This document shows positions 42,858-54,233 of a DNA stretch of 64,000 nucleotides, piece after piece. The position numbers and the translations under genes were made by a program. This DNA is from Variovorax sp. OAS795 (GTDB taxonomy: Bacteria; Pseudomonadota; Gammaproteobacteria; Burkholderiales; Burkholderiaceae_C): positions 761,894-825,893 of the forward strand of contig NZ_JBEPOH010000002.1 of assembly GCF_040546685.1 (NCBI RefSeq), written 5' to 3'. The notes under the pieces were generated by a model. That model was given only the letters and a program-made list of their open reading frames with translations. It did no database searches and was not told where the DNA came from. Numbering within the stretch: position 1 is the first letter of the stretch; every line of letters starts with the position of its first letter.

Positions 42858-44093
42858 ATGTTTGCCGAACCCTCCGCCAAGACCCGCGATCTGCTCGAAC
42901 GCCTGAACAAGTTCTTCGACCAGCACATCTATCCGAACGAAGCGCGCTACCACCACGAGATGGACGCCTTCCGCCGCCAGGGAAACGCCTGGCAGGTGCC
43001 GGCGCTGATCGAGGAACTGAAGCCGGTGGCGCGCGCCGCGGGCCTGTGGAACATGTTCCTGCCGCATCCGCACCGCGACGTGCCGGCCATCTCCAACCTC
43101 GACTACGCGCCGCTGTGCGAAGTGATGGGCCGCGTCTCGTGGTCGGGCGAGGTGTTCAACTGCTCGGCGCCCGACACGGGCAACATGGAAACCATCGAGC
43201 GCTACGGCACCGAGGCGCAGAAGGACGAATGGCTCGCGCCGCTGCTCGCGGGCGAAATCCGCTCGGGCTTCCTGATGACTGAGCCGGCTGTCGCCTCGTC
43301 GGACGCCACCAACATCCAGTGCACCATCCGCCGCGAAGGCGGCGAGTACGTGATCAACGGCCGCAAGTGGTTCTCGTCGGGCGCGGGCAGCCCGCGCTGC
43401 AAGATCTTCATCGTGATGGGCAAGACCGACCCCGATGCGCCGCGCCACGCGCAGCAGTCGATGGTGCTGGTGCCGCGCGACACGAAGGGCGTGACGGTGT
43501 TGCGCCACCTCTCGGTCTTCGGCTACGACGACGCGCCGCACGGCCACATGGAAGTGCTGCTGGAAGATGTGCGCGTGCCCGTGGCCAACATCCTCCTGGG
43601 CGAAGGGCGCGGCTTCGAGATTGCGCAGGGCCGGCTCGGCCCGGGGCGCATCCACCACTGCATGCGCTCCATCGGCGCTGCCGAGCGCGCGCTCGAACTC
43701 ATGTGCGATCGGCTGCGCAACCGCGTCGCCTTCGGCCGTCCGCTGTCGGAGCAGTCGATCTGGCACGAGCGCATCGCCGAGTCGCGCTGCCTCATCGACC
43801 AGGCGCGCCTGCTCACGCTCAATGCGGCCTACAAGATGGACACCGTGGGCAACAAGGAAGCCCGCGCCGAGATCGCGATGATCAAGGTGGTGGCGCCCAA
43901 CATGTCGTGCAAGGTGGTCGACTGGGCGATCCAGGCGCACGGCGCCGCGGGCGTGAGCCAGGACTTCTGGCTCGCCGAAGCCTACGCGCACCAGCGCACC
44001 GTGCGCATCGTCGATGGCCCGGACGAAGTGCACCGCAACGCGATTGCCAAGCTGGAGCTGGCCAAGCGCGCGCCGGTGGGCGCGGGGCGCTGA
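42858..44093 (+). CDS. Acyl-CoA dehydrogenase family protein (ACAD10/11-like)
   Basis: A 411-residue flavoprotein: [50 protein letters not shown], and [44 protein letters not shown], typical of the ACAD11-like clade. It would oxidise an acyl-CoA at C2-C3. AAAAGGAC precedes the ATG; the frame is open upstream to 42753 but that part looks non-coding. It has its own 126-bp leader, so it may be separately promoted. Confidence 0.92.
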   Translation: MFAEPSAKTRDLLERLNKFFDQHIYPNEARYHHEMDAFRRQGNAWQVPALIEELKPVARAAGLWNMFLPHPHRDVPAISNLDYAPLCEVMGRVSWSGEVFNCSAPDTGNMETIERYGTEAQKDEWLAPLLAGEIRSGFLMTEPAVASSDATNIQCTIRREGGEYVINGRKWFSSGAGSPRCKIFIVMGKTDPDAPRHAQQSMVLVPRDTKGVTVLRHLSVFGYDDAPHGHMEVLLEDVRVPVANILLGEGRGFEIAQGRLGPGRIHHCMRSIGAAERALELMCDRLRNRVAFGRPLSEQSIWHERIAESRCLIDQARLLTLNAAYKMDTVGNKEARAEIAMIKVVAPNMSCKVVDWAIQAHGAAGVSQDFWLAEAYAHQRTVRIVDGPDEVHRNAIAKLELAKRAPVGAGR

Positions 44094-44208
44094 AGCGGGG
44101 CGAAGGGGAGGCAAGGAGCACCTGCCGTTCGGTGCGTCGGTCAGCGGGTTCTTAGCGCTGTTTCTGCGAGGCCGTCCATCGGCTCGCATTGGCAATGTGA
44201 ACAATGGT

Positions 44209-44226
44209 TGCCCGCTCTTGCGGGCA
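44209..44226. promoter_or_regulatory. Hairpin upstream of the 44344 gene
   Basis: TGCCCGC - TCTT - GCGGGCA forms a perfect 7-bp stem in the 250-bp gap. A TATAGT (44240-44245) follows and could be a -10. A palindrome CGGATCCCGGATCCG lies at 44262-44276 in the presumed leader. Roles are unknown. Confidence 0.3.
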
Positions 44227-44343
44227 GTCGATTGCTGGCTATAGTTCGCCGGCGCGAGCGGCGGATCCCGGATCCGGACCGCAGGCGAACTCCGGACCGA
44301 CCTGGGGTGAACGCAGCGCACCACCACGCATCGAGTTCGAACC

Positions 44344-44754
44344 ATGACTGAATCACTCTGGGTCGTCGCCTTCCTTTCCCTCTCCTTGCCCTCCGGCTAC
44401 GAACTGACCGGCAGCTCGACCGAAAAGGTCACGCGGGACGTCTTCAAGGCCAAAAGCGAGTTCCGCTCCTGGAGGTCGCCGGATGGAAAGATGCTGGTGC
44501 TCTCGTCATGGGCACCCCGGCCGCTTCGCGATGGCGGGCCCGCGGTGATCGTGAACTCGTCACCGATCGAGATCGCAGGGCAAACGGCCGAGTTGCTCGA
44601 GGCCTCGCTCTTCATGGGCATGAAGCAGGATGTGCTTGCCACCCATCTGAAGTTCTCGAACCCGGAGAGCACCGTGCTGGTCTACGGCAAGGGCTACAGC
44701 AAGGAAGAGTTCAAGGCGCTCCTGCGCAATGCCGACATCCGCCCTGTGCCGTAG
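44344..44754 (+). CDS. Small protein of unknown function
   Basis: A 136-residue protein. The N-terminus MTESLWVVAFLSLSLPSGYEL has a hydrophobic stretch, but no clear signal cleavage site. The rest is beta-rich with VIVNSSPIEIAGQTAELLEASLFMGMKQ and KGYSKEEFKALLRN. I do not recognise a family. It is followed by the small membrane protein 62 bp later on the same strand. Confidence 0.6.
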   Translation: MTESLWVVAFLSLSLPSGYELTGSSTEKVTRDVFKAKSEFRSWRSPDGKMLVLSSWAPRPLRDGGPAVIVNSSPIEIAGQTAELLEASLFMGMKQDVLATHLKFSNPESTVLVYGKGYSKEEFKALLRNADIRPVP

Positions 44755-44816
44755 GCGCAGGGCCGTTGCATCAGGCGCCAATTTGCCAGGCCCCTCGCAT
44801 TCGTGAGAATGGCGGC

Positions 44817-45170
44817 ATGAGCCACCCTGACGCTGCGCCGGAAACTGCCGACTACATCTCCTTCGAGGAGTTCCGCAACGGGCTGCCGCACGGGCGCTTT
44901 CGCGTCATCGTCAGTCCTGCGCTGGTGGTGCCCTTCGTGTCCCACCTCACGCATGCCACCATGCTGTCGATCGCGCTGATCGGCCCGGGCATCGCCGCGG
45001 CGCTGGCGGGCTATCCATGGCTCGGCGGTCCGCTGGTGCTGGCCGGCATCCTGGTCCGGTGGTCCGTCAAGACCCAGGCGTCCCGCATCCTGCTGCACCT
45101 GGCCACGCGCGTGCCCTCGGTCTACGAACAGGCCGGCGAGCACGGCGTGATGGAAGTGCGCCGCGCCTGA
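44817..45170 (+). CDS. Small two-helix membrane protein of unknown function
   Basis: A 117-residue protein: MSHPDAAPETADYISFEEFRNGLPHGRFRVIV, then two hydrophobic segments (LSIALIGPGIAAALAGY and PLVLAGILVRWSV) and a polar tail. No family is recognised. It resembles small inner-membrane proteins common in Burkholderiales. It converges with the carboxymuconolactone decarboxylase-like gene (gap 23 bp). Confidence 0.6.
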   Translation: MSHPDAAPETADYISFEEFRNGLPHGRFRVIVSPALVVPFVSHLTHATMLSIALIGPGIAAALAGYPWLGGPLVLAGILVRWSVKTQASRILLHLATRVPSVYEQAGEHGVMEVRRA

Positions 45171-45193
45171 GGCGCAGCGCGGCCTGTAGGGGT

Positions 45194-45970
45194 TCAGCTC
45201 CCGGGCCGAGCGGCCAGCTGCCGGGCCAAGGCTTCACGCGCCCTGCGGGCCGGCGCCGCATCCACGCGGTCCGCGAGCACCTGCGCCAGCTGCTCGAGCT
45301 GGGCCGGTGCAAGGCCCACGTTCATGGCGATGCGCATGTGGGACTGCAGCTGCGATTCGGCGCCCGCAAGCACCGACAGCATGCCGACCGTGGCCAGCTC
45401 ACGGCTTTGCCAGTCGAGGTTGTCGCGCTCGAACACGTCGCCGAACAGGTGCGTCTTCAGGTACTCGTCGATGGCCGGTGCGAAGTCGAACAACGCGCCC
45501 TTGACCGGCGCGCCGGCCAGCTTCGTCTGGTTGAAGGTGCCGGCCGACAGCAGCGCGTCACCCTTGGGAATGGGACGCGAGGGCAGCGGCCCCTCCTTGT
45601 CCTGGATGCCGCGCTGCCTGCGGGCCTCCAGCACCTTCATCAGCTCGCCCAGCGCATTGAGGCTGCGCGGGAAACCGGCATAGGCATACACCTGCACCAG
45701 GATCTCTTTCGCGTCGTTGACGGTGAGGCCCGCGTCGAGGCCCTGCCCGAGCGCGGTGTTCAGGCGCGCGATGTCGCCGGACGCCGCGAATGCCGCGACC
45801 GGGACGACGGATTGCTGGCGCAGCGAAAGCGTCTCGGATGCGGCGGGCGCGGCGTTCATGTTCGTGGGCTCCTTCAAGGCCGGGCCGGCATGGCACAGCG
45901 CGGCGGCCAGGCACAGCGCCAGGGCCGGCGCGCCGCTCCTGCGCCTATTGGCGCTGGTTGTATTGCGCAT
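45194..45970 (-). CDS. Carboxymuconolactone decarboxylase-family protein, double module, secreted
   Basis: A 258-residue protein with a signal-like N-terminus ([13 protein letters not shown]) and two CMD modules (about residues 65-115 with [27 protein letters not shown], and 185-235 with [15 protein letters not shown]). The AhpD-type CxxC is absent, so it is not an AhpD-like peroxidase; a PcaC-like or unknown role is left. It overlaps the cupin gene by 26 bp and is made with it. AAGG before the ATG. Confidence 0.85.
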   Translation of the reverse strand: MRNTTSANRRRSGAPALALCLAAALCHAGPALKEPTNMNAAPAASETLSLRQQSVVPVAAFAASGDIARLNTALGQGLDAGLTVNDAKEILVQVYAYAGFPRSLNALGELMKVLEARRQRGIQDKEGPLPSRPIPKGDALLSAGTFNQTKLAGAPVKGALFDFAPAIDEYLKTHLFGDVFERDNLDWQSRELATVGMLSVLAGAESQLQSHMRIAMNVGLAPAQLEQLAQVLADRVDAAPARRAREALARQLAARPGS

Positions 45971-46439
45971 CGGTGACCTTCTCCATCCATTCGACGTTCT
46001 TGCCGTTCACGGTGCCGGTGACCGCCAGGTGGACCAGTGCCGTGAAGGGCGCGGCGCCATGCCAGTGCTTGACGCCGGGAGGGCACCAGACGACATCGCC
46101 GGGGCGGATCTCCTGCACGGGTTGGCCCCACTCCTGCGTCAGGCCGAGGCCCGACTGGACCACCAGGCGCTGCCCGGCCGGATGGGTGTGCCACGCGGAG
46201 CGCGCGCCGGGTTCGAAAGTCACCATGCCGCCGGAAGCGTTGAGGGCCTCGGTGGCGGGCCAGACCGGGTCCACGCGAACGCGGCCGGTGAAGTATTCGG
46301 CAGGACCGGCCGCGGAAGGCTGGCTGCCGGCCCTCGCGATCTGCTGGGCCGCTCCCGCGGCGGGCGCAGGCTCGGCGCCCGCACCCATGGTGTTCAGCGC
46401 TGCAAGGTAGAGCGCGGCCTTCAAGGGTCTTGTGCTCAT
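45945..46439 (-). CDS. Secreted cupin-domain protein
   Basis: A 164-residue protein with a hydrophobic leader and a cupin: [20 protein letters not shown] (motif 1, Gln at the usual Glu site) and [19 protein letters not shown] (motif 2). The ATG at 46439 has AGGAG at 9 bp; TTG at 46448 is less likely. It pairs with the CMD gene, a combination seen with a LysR regulator in many Burkholderiales. Confidence 0.85.
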   Translation of the reverse strand: MSTRPLKAALYLAALNTMGAGAEPAPAAGAAQQIARAGSQPSAAGPAEYFTGRVRVDPVWPATEALNASGGMVTFEPGARSAWHTHPAGQRLVVQSGLGLTQEWGQPVQEIRPGDVVWCPPGVKHWHGAAPFTALVHLAVTGTVNGKNVEWMEKVTDAQYNQRQ

Positions 46440-46580
46440 GGGGGTCAACTCCTGGTCGTCGATGGGGATGATGTGCGCCGCCGTTGCATGGGGCCGCAGG
46501 CCGATGAATGAACTCTAGGGATCTCGCGCCCGATTGAGAAGCCGGCAAAATCGGCATGCTTATGTGAATGGAGCTCACCA

Positions 46581-47495
46581 ATGGCCAAAGAGAACCTGAA
46601 CGACCTGCAGGCGTTCGTCATGGTCGCGCGCGAGCGCAGCTTCACCCGCGCTGCTGCCCAGATGGGCGTGTCGCGCTCGGCGCTGAGCCATTCGATGCTG
46701 GCGCTGGAAGCCCGCCTGGGCGTGCGCCTCCTGGCGCGCACCACGCGCAGCGTTTCCGTGACGCACGCGGGTGCGCGGCTGCTGGACACGCTCGCGCCGC
46801 GGCTGCAGGACATCGAGCGCGAACTCGAATCGTTGGCCGCGATGCGCGACAAGCCGGCCGGCAAGGTCCGCATCACCGCGCACGACCATGCCATCGCGAC
46901 CGTGCTGTGGCCCAGGCTGCTGCCGCTGCTCAAGCAATATCCCGACATCGAGGTGGAGTTCAGCGTCGACTACGCCTTCACCGACATCGCGGCCGAAAGA
47001 TTCGATGCCGGTGTGCGGCTGGGCAACCGCGTCGACAGGGACATGGTGGCAGTGCCGATCGCGCCGCCGCTGAGGATGGCGGTGGCCGCCTCTGCGGACT
47101 ACCTCGCAGGAAAGCCGCTGCCCGTGAGGCCCGAGGACCTCACGGCCCACCGCTGCGTGAACCTGCGGCTTCCCACGCACGGCGGCCTGTACGCCTGGGA
47201 TTTCGAGAAAGGCAACAAGGAGATCAGCGTGCGCGTGCAAGGCCAGACGGTGCTCAACAACACGTTCCTGATGCTGCGCGCGGCGCTGGACGGCATGGGC
47301 TTTGCCTACGTGCCTTTCGACATCATGGAACAGCACATCGCCGAGGGGCGGCTGGTGCCGGTGCTGCAGGACTGGTGGCCCACCTTCCCGGGCTACCATC
47401 TCTACTACCCCCATCGCCGCCACATCGCACCGGCGCTTGCGCTGGTCATCGAGGCCTTGAGGTACCGGGCGCCGCCGCCCAGGCGCACGGGGTGA
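46581..47495 (+). CDS. LysR family transcriptional regulator
   Basis: A 304-residue protein: MAKENLNDLQAFVMVARERSFTRAAAQMGVSRSALSHSMLALEARLGVRLLARTTRSVSVT and a CrgA-like effector domain. It is divergent from the cupin/CMD pair (gap 141 bp) and likely controls it. No clear dyad was found by eye in the gap; GCCGGCAAAATCGGC (46540 region) is only weakly symmetric. Confidence 0.92.
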   Translation: MAKENLNDLQAFVMVARERSFTRAAAQMGVSRSALSHSMLALEARLGVRLLARTTRSVSVTHAGARLLDTLAPRLQDIERELESLAAMRDKPAGKVRITAHDHAIATVLWPRLLPLLKQYPDIEVEFSVDYAFTDIAAERFDAGVRLGNRVDRDMVAVPIAPPLRMAVAASADYLAGKPLPVRPEDLTAHRCVNLRLPTHGGLYAWDFEKGNKEISVRVQGQTVLNNTFLMLRAALDGMGFAYVPFDIMEQHIAEGRLVPVLQDWWPTFPGYHLYYPHRRHIAPALALVIEALRYRAPPPRRTG

Positions 47496-47551
47496 CCGCC
47501 GGCGGCCGATGCGCATGGCCGATGAACGCCGGCCTTTGACCGACAGCGCAT

Positions 47552-47573
47552 TTTGAATTGCACCAACCCGCCA
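47552..47573. repeat. 22-bp motif shared with 42824-42845
   Basis: Same motif as at 42824, 71 bp before the GMC gene start. It begins TTTGAATTGC and ends AACCCGCCA. Two differences only. Confidence 0.5.
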
Positions 47574-47644
47574 GGGTGCGCCAAAGCGCGCCGCAGCCCC
47601 GAGCATCCGCTTCCGGAGACAACTCAGGACGGACACGGGACATC

Positions 47645-49246
47645 ATGGCGCAACAGGAATTCGACTTCGTGGTGGTGGGGGCCGGCTCGGCGGGCTGTGT
47701 ACTGGCGCACCGGCTGGTTACGGCAGGGCGCAGCGTGCTGTTGCTGGAGGCGGGGCCGTCCGACAACGACCGCTTCATCCACATGCCTGCCACTTTCGTG
47801 CGGGTGATCGGCACCGAACGCACCTGGGCCTACGAGAGCGAGCCGCAGCCGGCGGCCAACGGACGCAGGATGTTCGTGCCGCAGGGCCGCACGCTGGGCG
47901 GCGGCAGTTCGGTCAACGCCATGGTCTACATCCGCGGCACGCCGGCCGACTACGACGGCTGGCAGGCGCAGGGCTGCGAGGGCTGGCGCTGGGCCGACGT
48001 GCTGCCGTGGTTCCTCAAGGCCGAGGCGAACTCGCGCTTCGCGTGCGGGCTGCACGGCACGGGCGGGCCGCTGAAGGTGAGCGACACGCGCTTCCGGCAC
48101 CCGCTGAGCCTGGCCTTCCTGCGTGCGGCGCAGCAAAGCGGGCTGCCCTACAACGACGACTTCAACGGCGCGGAGCAGGCCGGCGTCGGCTTCTACCAGA
48201 CCACCACCTTCGAGGGCCGCCGCGCGAGCACCGCGGCCACCTACCTGGCGGCCGTGCGCGGCAACCCGAAGCTCACCGTGGTCACCGGCGCGCACGTGAT
48301 GCGCGTGCTGATGCAGGACGGCGCCGCCACCGGCGTGGTCTACCGCGCCGGCCAGGGCGGCAGCAGCGAAGACATTGTCGCCACGGCGCGGCACGAGGTG
48401 ATCCTCTCGGCCGGCGCGCTGGCCTCGCCCAAGCTGCTGCTGCTGTCGGGCATCGGGCCCGGCGCGCAGCTGCAGTCGCTGGGCATTCCGGTGGCCAGGG
48501 ACCTGCCCGGCGTGGGCGAGAACTTCCAGGACCACCTGGAGGTGTCGGTCTATGGCCGCACGCGCGAGCCGATCAGCCTCCTGGGCAACGACAGCGGCCT
48601 GGCGGCGCTCAAGCACGGGCTGCAGTGGACGCTCTTCAACACGGGCCTGCTCACCTCGAACGTGGTCGAGAGCGGCGGCTTCGTCGACACCACGGGCGAA
48701 GGCCGGCCCGACCTGCAGTTCCATGTGCTGCCGGTGCTCGTGGGCGACGTCGACCGCGCGCCGCTGGCGGGCCACGGGCTGTCGATCAATCCCTGCTTCC
48801 TGCGGCCGAAGTCGCGTGGCAGCGTGCGGCTGCGCAGCGCCGACCCGATGGCCCCGATCCTGTTCGACGGCGGCTACCTGCAGGCCAGGGAAGACGTCGA
48901 CACGCTGGTGCGCGGCGTGAAGCTCGCGCGCCGCATCCTGCGTGCGCCCGCGCTGCGTGAGCTGGTGAGCGAGGAGCTCGCGCCTTCGGCCGCGGACGAC
49001 ATGGCCGACGACGCCATCGAGGCCTATGTGCGCCAGCGTGCCAAGACCGTCTACCACCCGAGCGGCACCTGCCGCATGGGGCGGGACGACATGGCCGTGG
49101 TCGATGCGCGGATGCGCGTGCATGGCATGGCGAAGCTGCGCGTGTGCGATGCCTCGGTGATGCCTTCGATCGTGAGCGGCAATACCAATGCACCGACGGT
49201 GATGCTGGCCGAGCGCTGCGCGGACTTCGCGCTGTCGGACAACTGA
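47645..49246 (+). CDS. GMC oxidoreductase (choline dehydrogenase-like)
   Basis: A 533-residue flavoprotein: FAD site VVVGAGSAGCVLA (9-21), GMC signature GGGSSVNAMVYIRG (about 87-100), second signature SAGALASPKLLLLSGIGP, catalytic His in YHPSGTCRMG (about 469) and Asn in NTNAPTVMLAE. It oxidises an alcohol to an aldehyde. It starts an operon with SDR, MoaF-like, SnoaL-like and aldehyde dehydrogenase genes, so an alcohol to acid route is likely. Confidence 0.92.
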   Translation: MAQQEFDFVVVGAGSAGCVLAHRLVTAGRSVLLLEAGPSDNDRFIHMPATFVRVIGTERTWAYESEPQPAANGRRMFVPQGRTLGGGSSVNAMVYIRGTPADYDGWQAQGCEGWRWADVLPWFLKAEANSRFACGLHGTGGPLKVSDTRFRHPLSLAFLRAAQQSGLPYNDDFNGAEQAGVGFYQTTTFEGRRASTAATYLAAVRGNPKLTVVTGAHVMRVLMQDGAATGVVYRAGQGGSSEDIVATARHEVILSAGALASPKLLLLSGIGPGAQLQSLGIPVARDLPGVGENFQDHLEVSVYGRTREPISLLGNDSGLAALKHGLQWTLFNTGLLTSNVVESGGFVDTTGEGRPDLQFHVLPVLVGDVDRAPLAGHGLSINPCFLRPKSRGSVRLRSADPMAPILFDGGYLQAREDVDTLVRGVKLARRILRAPALRELVSEELAPSAADDMADDAIEAYVRQRAKTVYHPSGTCRMGRDDMAVVDARMRVHGMAKLRVCDASVMPSIVSGNTNAPTVMLAERCADFALSDN

Positions 49247-49316
49247 CATTGCACGCTCGGTCAAGCACCGGCGTTCACCCCCACCTAGAGTCGATTCCGA
49301 CAAGGAGACGCAGCAA

Positions 49317-50123
49317 ATGAGTTCCACAGGATCCATGGCCGGCAAGGTCGCATTCATCACCGGTGGCGGCACCGGCATCGGCGCGGCCGTGGCCGCGCAG
49401 TTCGCCGCGGCCGGCGGCCGCGTGGTGCTGATGGGGCGTCGCCTCGCACAGCTCGAAGCCGTGGCTTCGGCACTCGGCGGACTCGCGGTGGCGGGCGACG
49501 CCGCCAGCACCGGCGACGTCCAGCGCGCCTTGGCCGCGGCCCGCGAAAGATTCGGCCGCGTCGACGTGCTGGTGGCCAACGCAGGCGGCCACGGCGTGGG
49601 CGACGCGCTCTCCACCGACGATGCGTCGTGGGCGCTCTCGACGCGCCTCAATCTCGATACCGCCTTCGTCTGCGCGCGCGAACTGCTGCCCGAACTCATC
49701 GAGCGGCGCGGCAACATCGTCGTGCTCTCTTCGCTCGCGGGCCACTTCGCCGGGCCGGGCGTGATCGGCTACGTGACGATGAAGCATGCGCTCATCGGCC
49801 TGGTGCGTTCGCTGGCGCGCGACTACGGCAGGCAGGGCGTGCGCGTGAACGCGGTGTGCCCCGGCTGGGTGCGCACCGAGATGGCCAACGAGCAGATGCA
49901 GGTGCTGGTCGACAAGTACCGGCTGGCGGATGCCGACGCGGCCTACGACCTGGTCACGCGCGACGTGCCGATGGGCCGCGCCGCGAGCCCGGAGGACGTC
50001 GCCAACGCCGTGCTGTTCCTGGCCTCGCCGATGGCGGCGATGGTCACCGGCAGTTCGCTGATGGTCGATGGCGGCGCCTCCGCTGTCGACCTGCCGACCA
50101 TCGCGTTCGCGCACGACGCCTGA
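49317..50123 (+). CDS. SDR-family oxidoreductase
   Basis: A 268-residue classical SDR: TGGGTGIG (about 15-22), NAGG, catalytic Ser in LSSLAG and Tyr152-x3-Lys156 (YVTMK), and C-terminal GSSLMVDGG. It uses NAD(P)H and probably acts on a hydroxy or keto intermediate. AAGGAGACGCAGCAA precedes the ATG. Confidence 0.93.
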   Translation: MSSTGSMAGKVAFITGGGTGIGAAVAAQFAAAGGRVVLMGRRLAQLEAVASALGGLAVAGDAASTGDVQRALAAARERFGRVDVLVANAGGHGVGDALSTDDASWALSTRLNLDTAFVCARELLPELIERRGNIVVLSSLAGHFAGPGVIGYVTMKHALIGLVRSLARDYGRQGVRVNAVCPGWVRTEMANEQMQVLVDKYRLADADAAYDLVTRDVPMGRAASPEDVANAVLFLASPMAAMVTGSSLMVDGGASAVDLPTIAFAHDA

Positions 50124-50136
50124 AGGAATGCACACC

Positions 50137-50937
50137 ATGAGCAACGAAGCCGCCAAGCCCGCCGACTGGAAGACCTATGACGAGTTCGCCGCAGGCATCG
50201 CGACCAACCGCCTGCCCGCCTCCGATGCGCTGGCCGGCCGGACGCTGACGCTCGCACTGCCCGATTTCAGGCTTACGCTCGCGCCGCGCTCGCAGCATGC
50301 GATCGACTGGAGCGAGCAGGGCGGGCGCGGCGCGCAGGGCCGGGGCGACTGGTACGAGGCCGTCGAGGTCGCGCCCGACACCTTCTTCATCGACATTACG
50401 CAGGCCAGCCGACCGACGGAGGCATTGAGCGTGGTGCTCAACACCCGCACCCGCCGCGTGCTCGCCATCCGCTGCTGCATCGTCAGTGCCGCGGAAGCCG
50501 CGGGCCAGCCGCGCGTACCGCAGGACTTCTGGGTCGGCACGCTCGAAGGCGGCGCCGCGTCCGGCCCCGTGCCGCAGCCCACGCGCGACCTGGTCGGCCT
50601 GCGCACCTGGCAGACCTACAGCCCGAAGCATGTCTACGAGCACACCTACCTGAGCGCCGAGCGCTACTGCTGGCAGTGCCTGGTCGGCGTGCAGCGCGGC
50701 CATGGCGACGTCGACCTGGCGAGCTACTACAAGTTCGACGACCAGCAGTACATCTTCACCTTCCGCGAGTTCCTGATTCCGGTCGCGTCGGTGTTCTTCT
50801 TCGACTTTGCGAGCGGCCGCTCGACGGGCAAGTTCCTCGGCGTGACCGGGACCGGCGAAGTCGCCAACAACCCCGCCGGTGCCTTCATGCGCAAGGCCTC
50901 GCAGACCTTCTACCCGCCCGAGTTCGGACCGGTCTGA
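50137..50937 (+). CDS. MoaF-like protein
   Basis: A 266-residue protein resembling molybdenum cofactor biosynthesis protein F: ATNRLPASDALAGRTLTLALPDF, then WSEQGGRGAQGRGDWYEAVEVAPDTFFID, and KHVYEHTYLSAERYCWQCLVGVQRG. The N- and C-terminal lipocalin-like halves are both present. MoaF's function is uncertain. The ATG at 50137 has AAGGA at 9 bp; the ATG at 50128 is too close to it. Placement in a catabolic operon suggests ligand binding rather than cofactor synthesis. Confidence 0.82.
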   Translation: MSNEAAKPADWKTYDEFAAGIATNRLPASDALAGRTLTLALPDFRLTLAPRSQHAIDWSEQGGRGAQGRGDWYEAVEVAPDTFFIDITQASRPTEALSVVLNTRTRRVLAIRCCIVSAAEAAGQPRVPQDFWVGTLEGGAASGPVPQPTRDLVGLRTWQTYSPKHVYEHTYLSAERYCWQCLVGVQRGHGDVDLASYYKFDDQQYIFTFREFLIPVASVFFFDFASGRSTGKFLGVTGTGEVANNPAGAFMRKASQTFYPPEFGPV

Positions 50938-50979
50938 GCTTCTTTCTTCCTGCCTTCACTTCTCCAGGAGCCTTTCATC

Positions 50980-51369
50980 ATGCGCACGCCCCACCAGATC
51001 ATCGCGGACCACTACGCCGCCTCCGACCGCAAGGACCTGCAGGCGATGCTCGCCGAGGTGGCCGACGACGTGCAGTGGACCGAGATGGCCGGCTTTCCCT
51101 GCGCCGGCACGCACGTCGGCCGGGTCCAGGTGGTGGAGAAGGTCTTCAAGGTGCTGGGCGCCGAGTGGGAGGGCTACCGCTTCGTGCTCGAACGGCTGGT
51201 CGACGGCGGCGACACCGTGGTCGGCATCGGCGACTACCACGGCCGCCACCGCAAGACCGGCAAGGACATGCACGCGCGCGTCACGCACGTGTGGCAGGTG
51301 CGGGACGGCCTGGTGCGCCGCTTCGAGCAGTTCACCGACACGCTGCTGGTGGCGCGGGCCATGTCGTGA
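50980..51369 (+). CDS. SnoaL/NTF2-like protein
   Basis: A 129-residue NTF2-like protein: HYAASDRKDLQAMLAEVADDVQWTEMAGFPCAGTHVGR and VTHVWQVRDGLVRRFEQFTDT. Typical small isomerase or hydrolase-like fold. It is inside the operon between MoaF-like and aldehyde dehydrogenase genes. Confidence 0.88.
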   Translation: MRTPHQIIADHYAASDRKDLQAMLAEVADDVQWTEMAGFPCAGTHVGRVQVVEKVFKVLGAEWEGYRFVLERLVDGGDTVVGIGDYHGRHRKTGKDMHARVTHVWQVRDGLVRRFEQFTDTLLVARAMS

Positions 51370-51415
51370 GCGGCCCTTCTTTTTTCCACCCCACGCATCG
51401 CCCCGGAGGCAACCC

Positions 51416-52918
<1,503 letters not shown>

Positions 52919-52955
52919 CCGCACCCGATTCCGATCACAACTGGAGACATACAAG

Positions 52956-54221
52956 ATGAAGAGAACAAGGAAGATCGCGCTGTCGGCCCTCGTCGGCGGC
53001 ATGGGGCTCGCCGGCTTCAGCGGCGCCTGGGCACAGGCCGGCCTGGACTGCGGCCTCAACAACGGCAAGCCCGCGACGGGCGAGCCCATTCCCATCGGCG
53101 CCGTGGTCGGCAAGACCGGGCCCGACGACTTCAGCGCCTCGGGCCAGGCGGCGGCTGCGTACTTCAAGTGCGTGAACGCCAACGGCGGCATCAACGGCCG
53201 GCCGGTCGACTACATCGTGGTCGATGACCAGTGGAACCCCGAGACCGCGGCGCAGGTCGCGTCCAAGCTCGTGAAGGACCGCAAGGTGGTCGCGCTCGCG
53301 GGCAGCACCAGCTTCGTGGAATGCGGCGCCAACGCCAAGATGTATGCCGACGAAGGCGTGATGGTGATCGCCGGCACCGGCGTGCCGCGCGAGTGCTTCA
53401 ATGCGCGCAACTACGTGCCGGTGAATGCGGGGCCGCGCGTGTCGGCCACCATTGCCGCCATGTACGCGGCAGAGAAGTACAAGTCGAAGAAGATGGTCTG
53501 CATCATCCCGAACATCCCGAGCCTGGGCAACTGGGCCTGCGAGGGACCGAAGGAGTGGGGCAGGAAGAACGGCGTGGAGGTCGAGACCATCGCCATCGAC
53601 CCCGGCTCGGCCGATGCCACCTCCACCATGCTGCAGGCCGCCGCGAAGAAGCCCGACACCATCATCATGAACGTGCCCAAGGGCATCCTGGTGCCGATGC
53701 TGGCCGCTGCCGAGCAGCAGAACCTGGGCAAGAAGATCCACTTCGTGTCGTCCGCGCCGGCCTACAACGCCGACGTGCCCAAGGCCATCGGGCCGTACTG
53801 GAAGGGCAACTTCGACGTCAACCTGGAGTTCAACCCGGTGGAGTCGGCCGGCCCCGACAACAAGAACTGGCAGGCTGTGATGGACCGCTACGGTGCCAGG
53901 AGCGACCCGCGCGACACCTTCTCGCAGGCCGGCTACGTCGCCGCGCGGCTCGTGACGCAGGCGCTGCTCAAGATGGACCCGAAGAAGATCGACCGCGCCA
54001 GCGTGACCGATGCCTTGCGCAAGGTGACGGACTTCCGCAGCGACATTCTCTGCAAGCCCTTCTACGTGGGCAACGGCAACCGCCACAACGCGAACAACAG
54101 CGGGCCGGTGGCGAGCCCCGACGGCAACGGCTGGCGCTTTGCGCCCGGCGGCTGCCTGACGGCGGACGATCCGGAGCTGGTGGACATCCGCGCCGACGAG
54201 CTGAAGATGGGCCTCAAGTAG
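52956..54221 (+). CDS. Branched-chain amino acid-type ABC transporter substrate-binding protein
   Basis: A 421-residue periplasmic protein (Peripla_BP_6 type). Signal peptide ends near SGAWAQA. IPIGAVVGKTGPDDFSASGQAAAAYFKCVNANGGINGRPVDYIVVDD is typical. Several Cys residues (for example at DCGLNN and ACEGP) are notable. The ligand is unknown; family members also bind aromatic acids and other small molecules. Confidence 0.92.
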   Translation: MKRTRKIALSALVGGMGLAGFSGAWAQAGLDCGLNNGKPATGEPIPIGAVVGKTGPDDFSASGQAAAAYFKCVNANGGINGRPVDYIVVDDQWNPETAAQVASKLVKDRKVVALAGSTSFVECGANAKMYADEGVMVIAGTGVPRECFNARNYVPVNAGPRVSATIAAMYAAEKYKSKKMVCIIPNIPSLGNWACEGPKEWGRKNGVEVETIAIDPGSADATSTMLQAAAKKPDTIIMNVPKGILVPMLAAAEQQNLGKKIHFVSSAPAYNADVPKAIGPYWKGNFDVNLEFNPVESAGPDNKNWQAVMDRYGARSDPRDTFSQAGYVAARLVTQALLKMDPKKIDRASVTDALRKVTDFRSDILCKPFYVGNGNRHNANNSGPVASPDGNGWRFAPGGCLTADDPELVDIRADELKMGLK

Positions 54222-54233
54222 GCGCGCCGGGCC

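Noticed and set aside
44262..44276. CGGATCCCGGATCCG palindrome as a regulator site
   Set aside because: It is a single copy in a leader with no linked regulator; kept only as a note.
45194..45970. AhpD-type alkylhydroperoxidase
   Set aside because: The CxxC motif is absent from both CMD modules.
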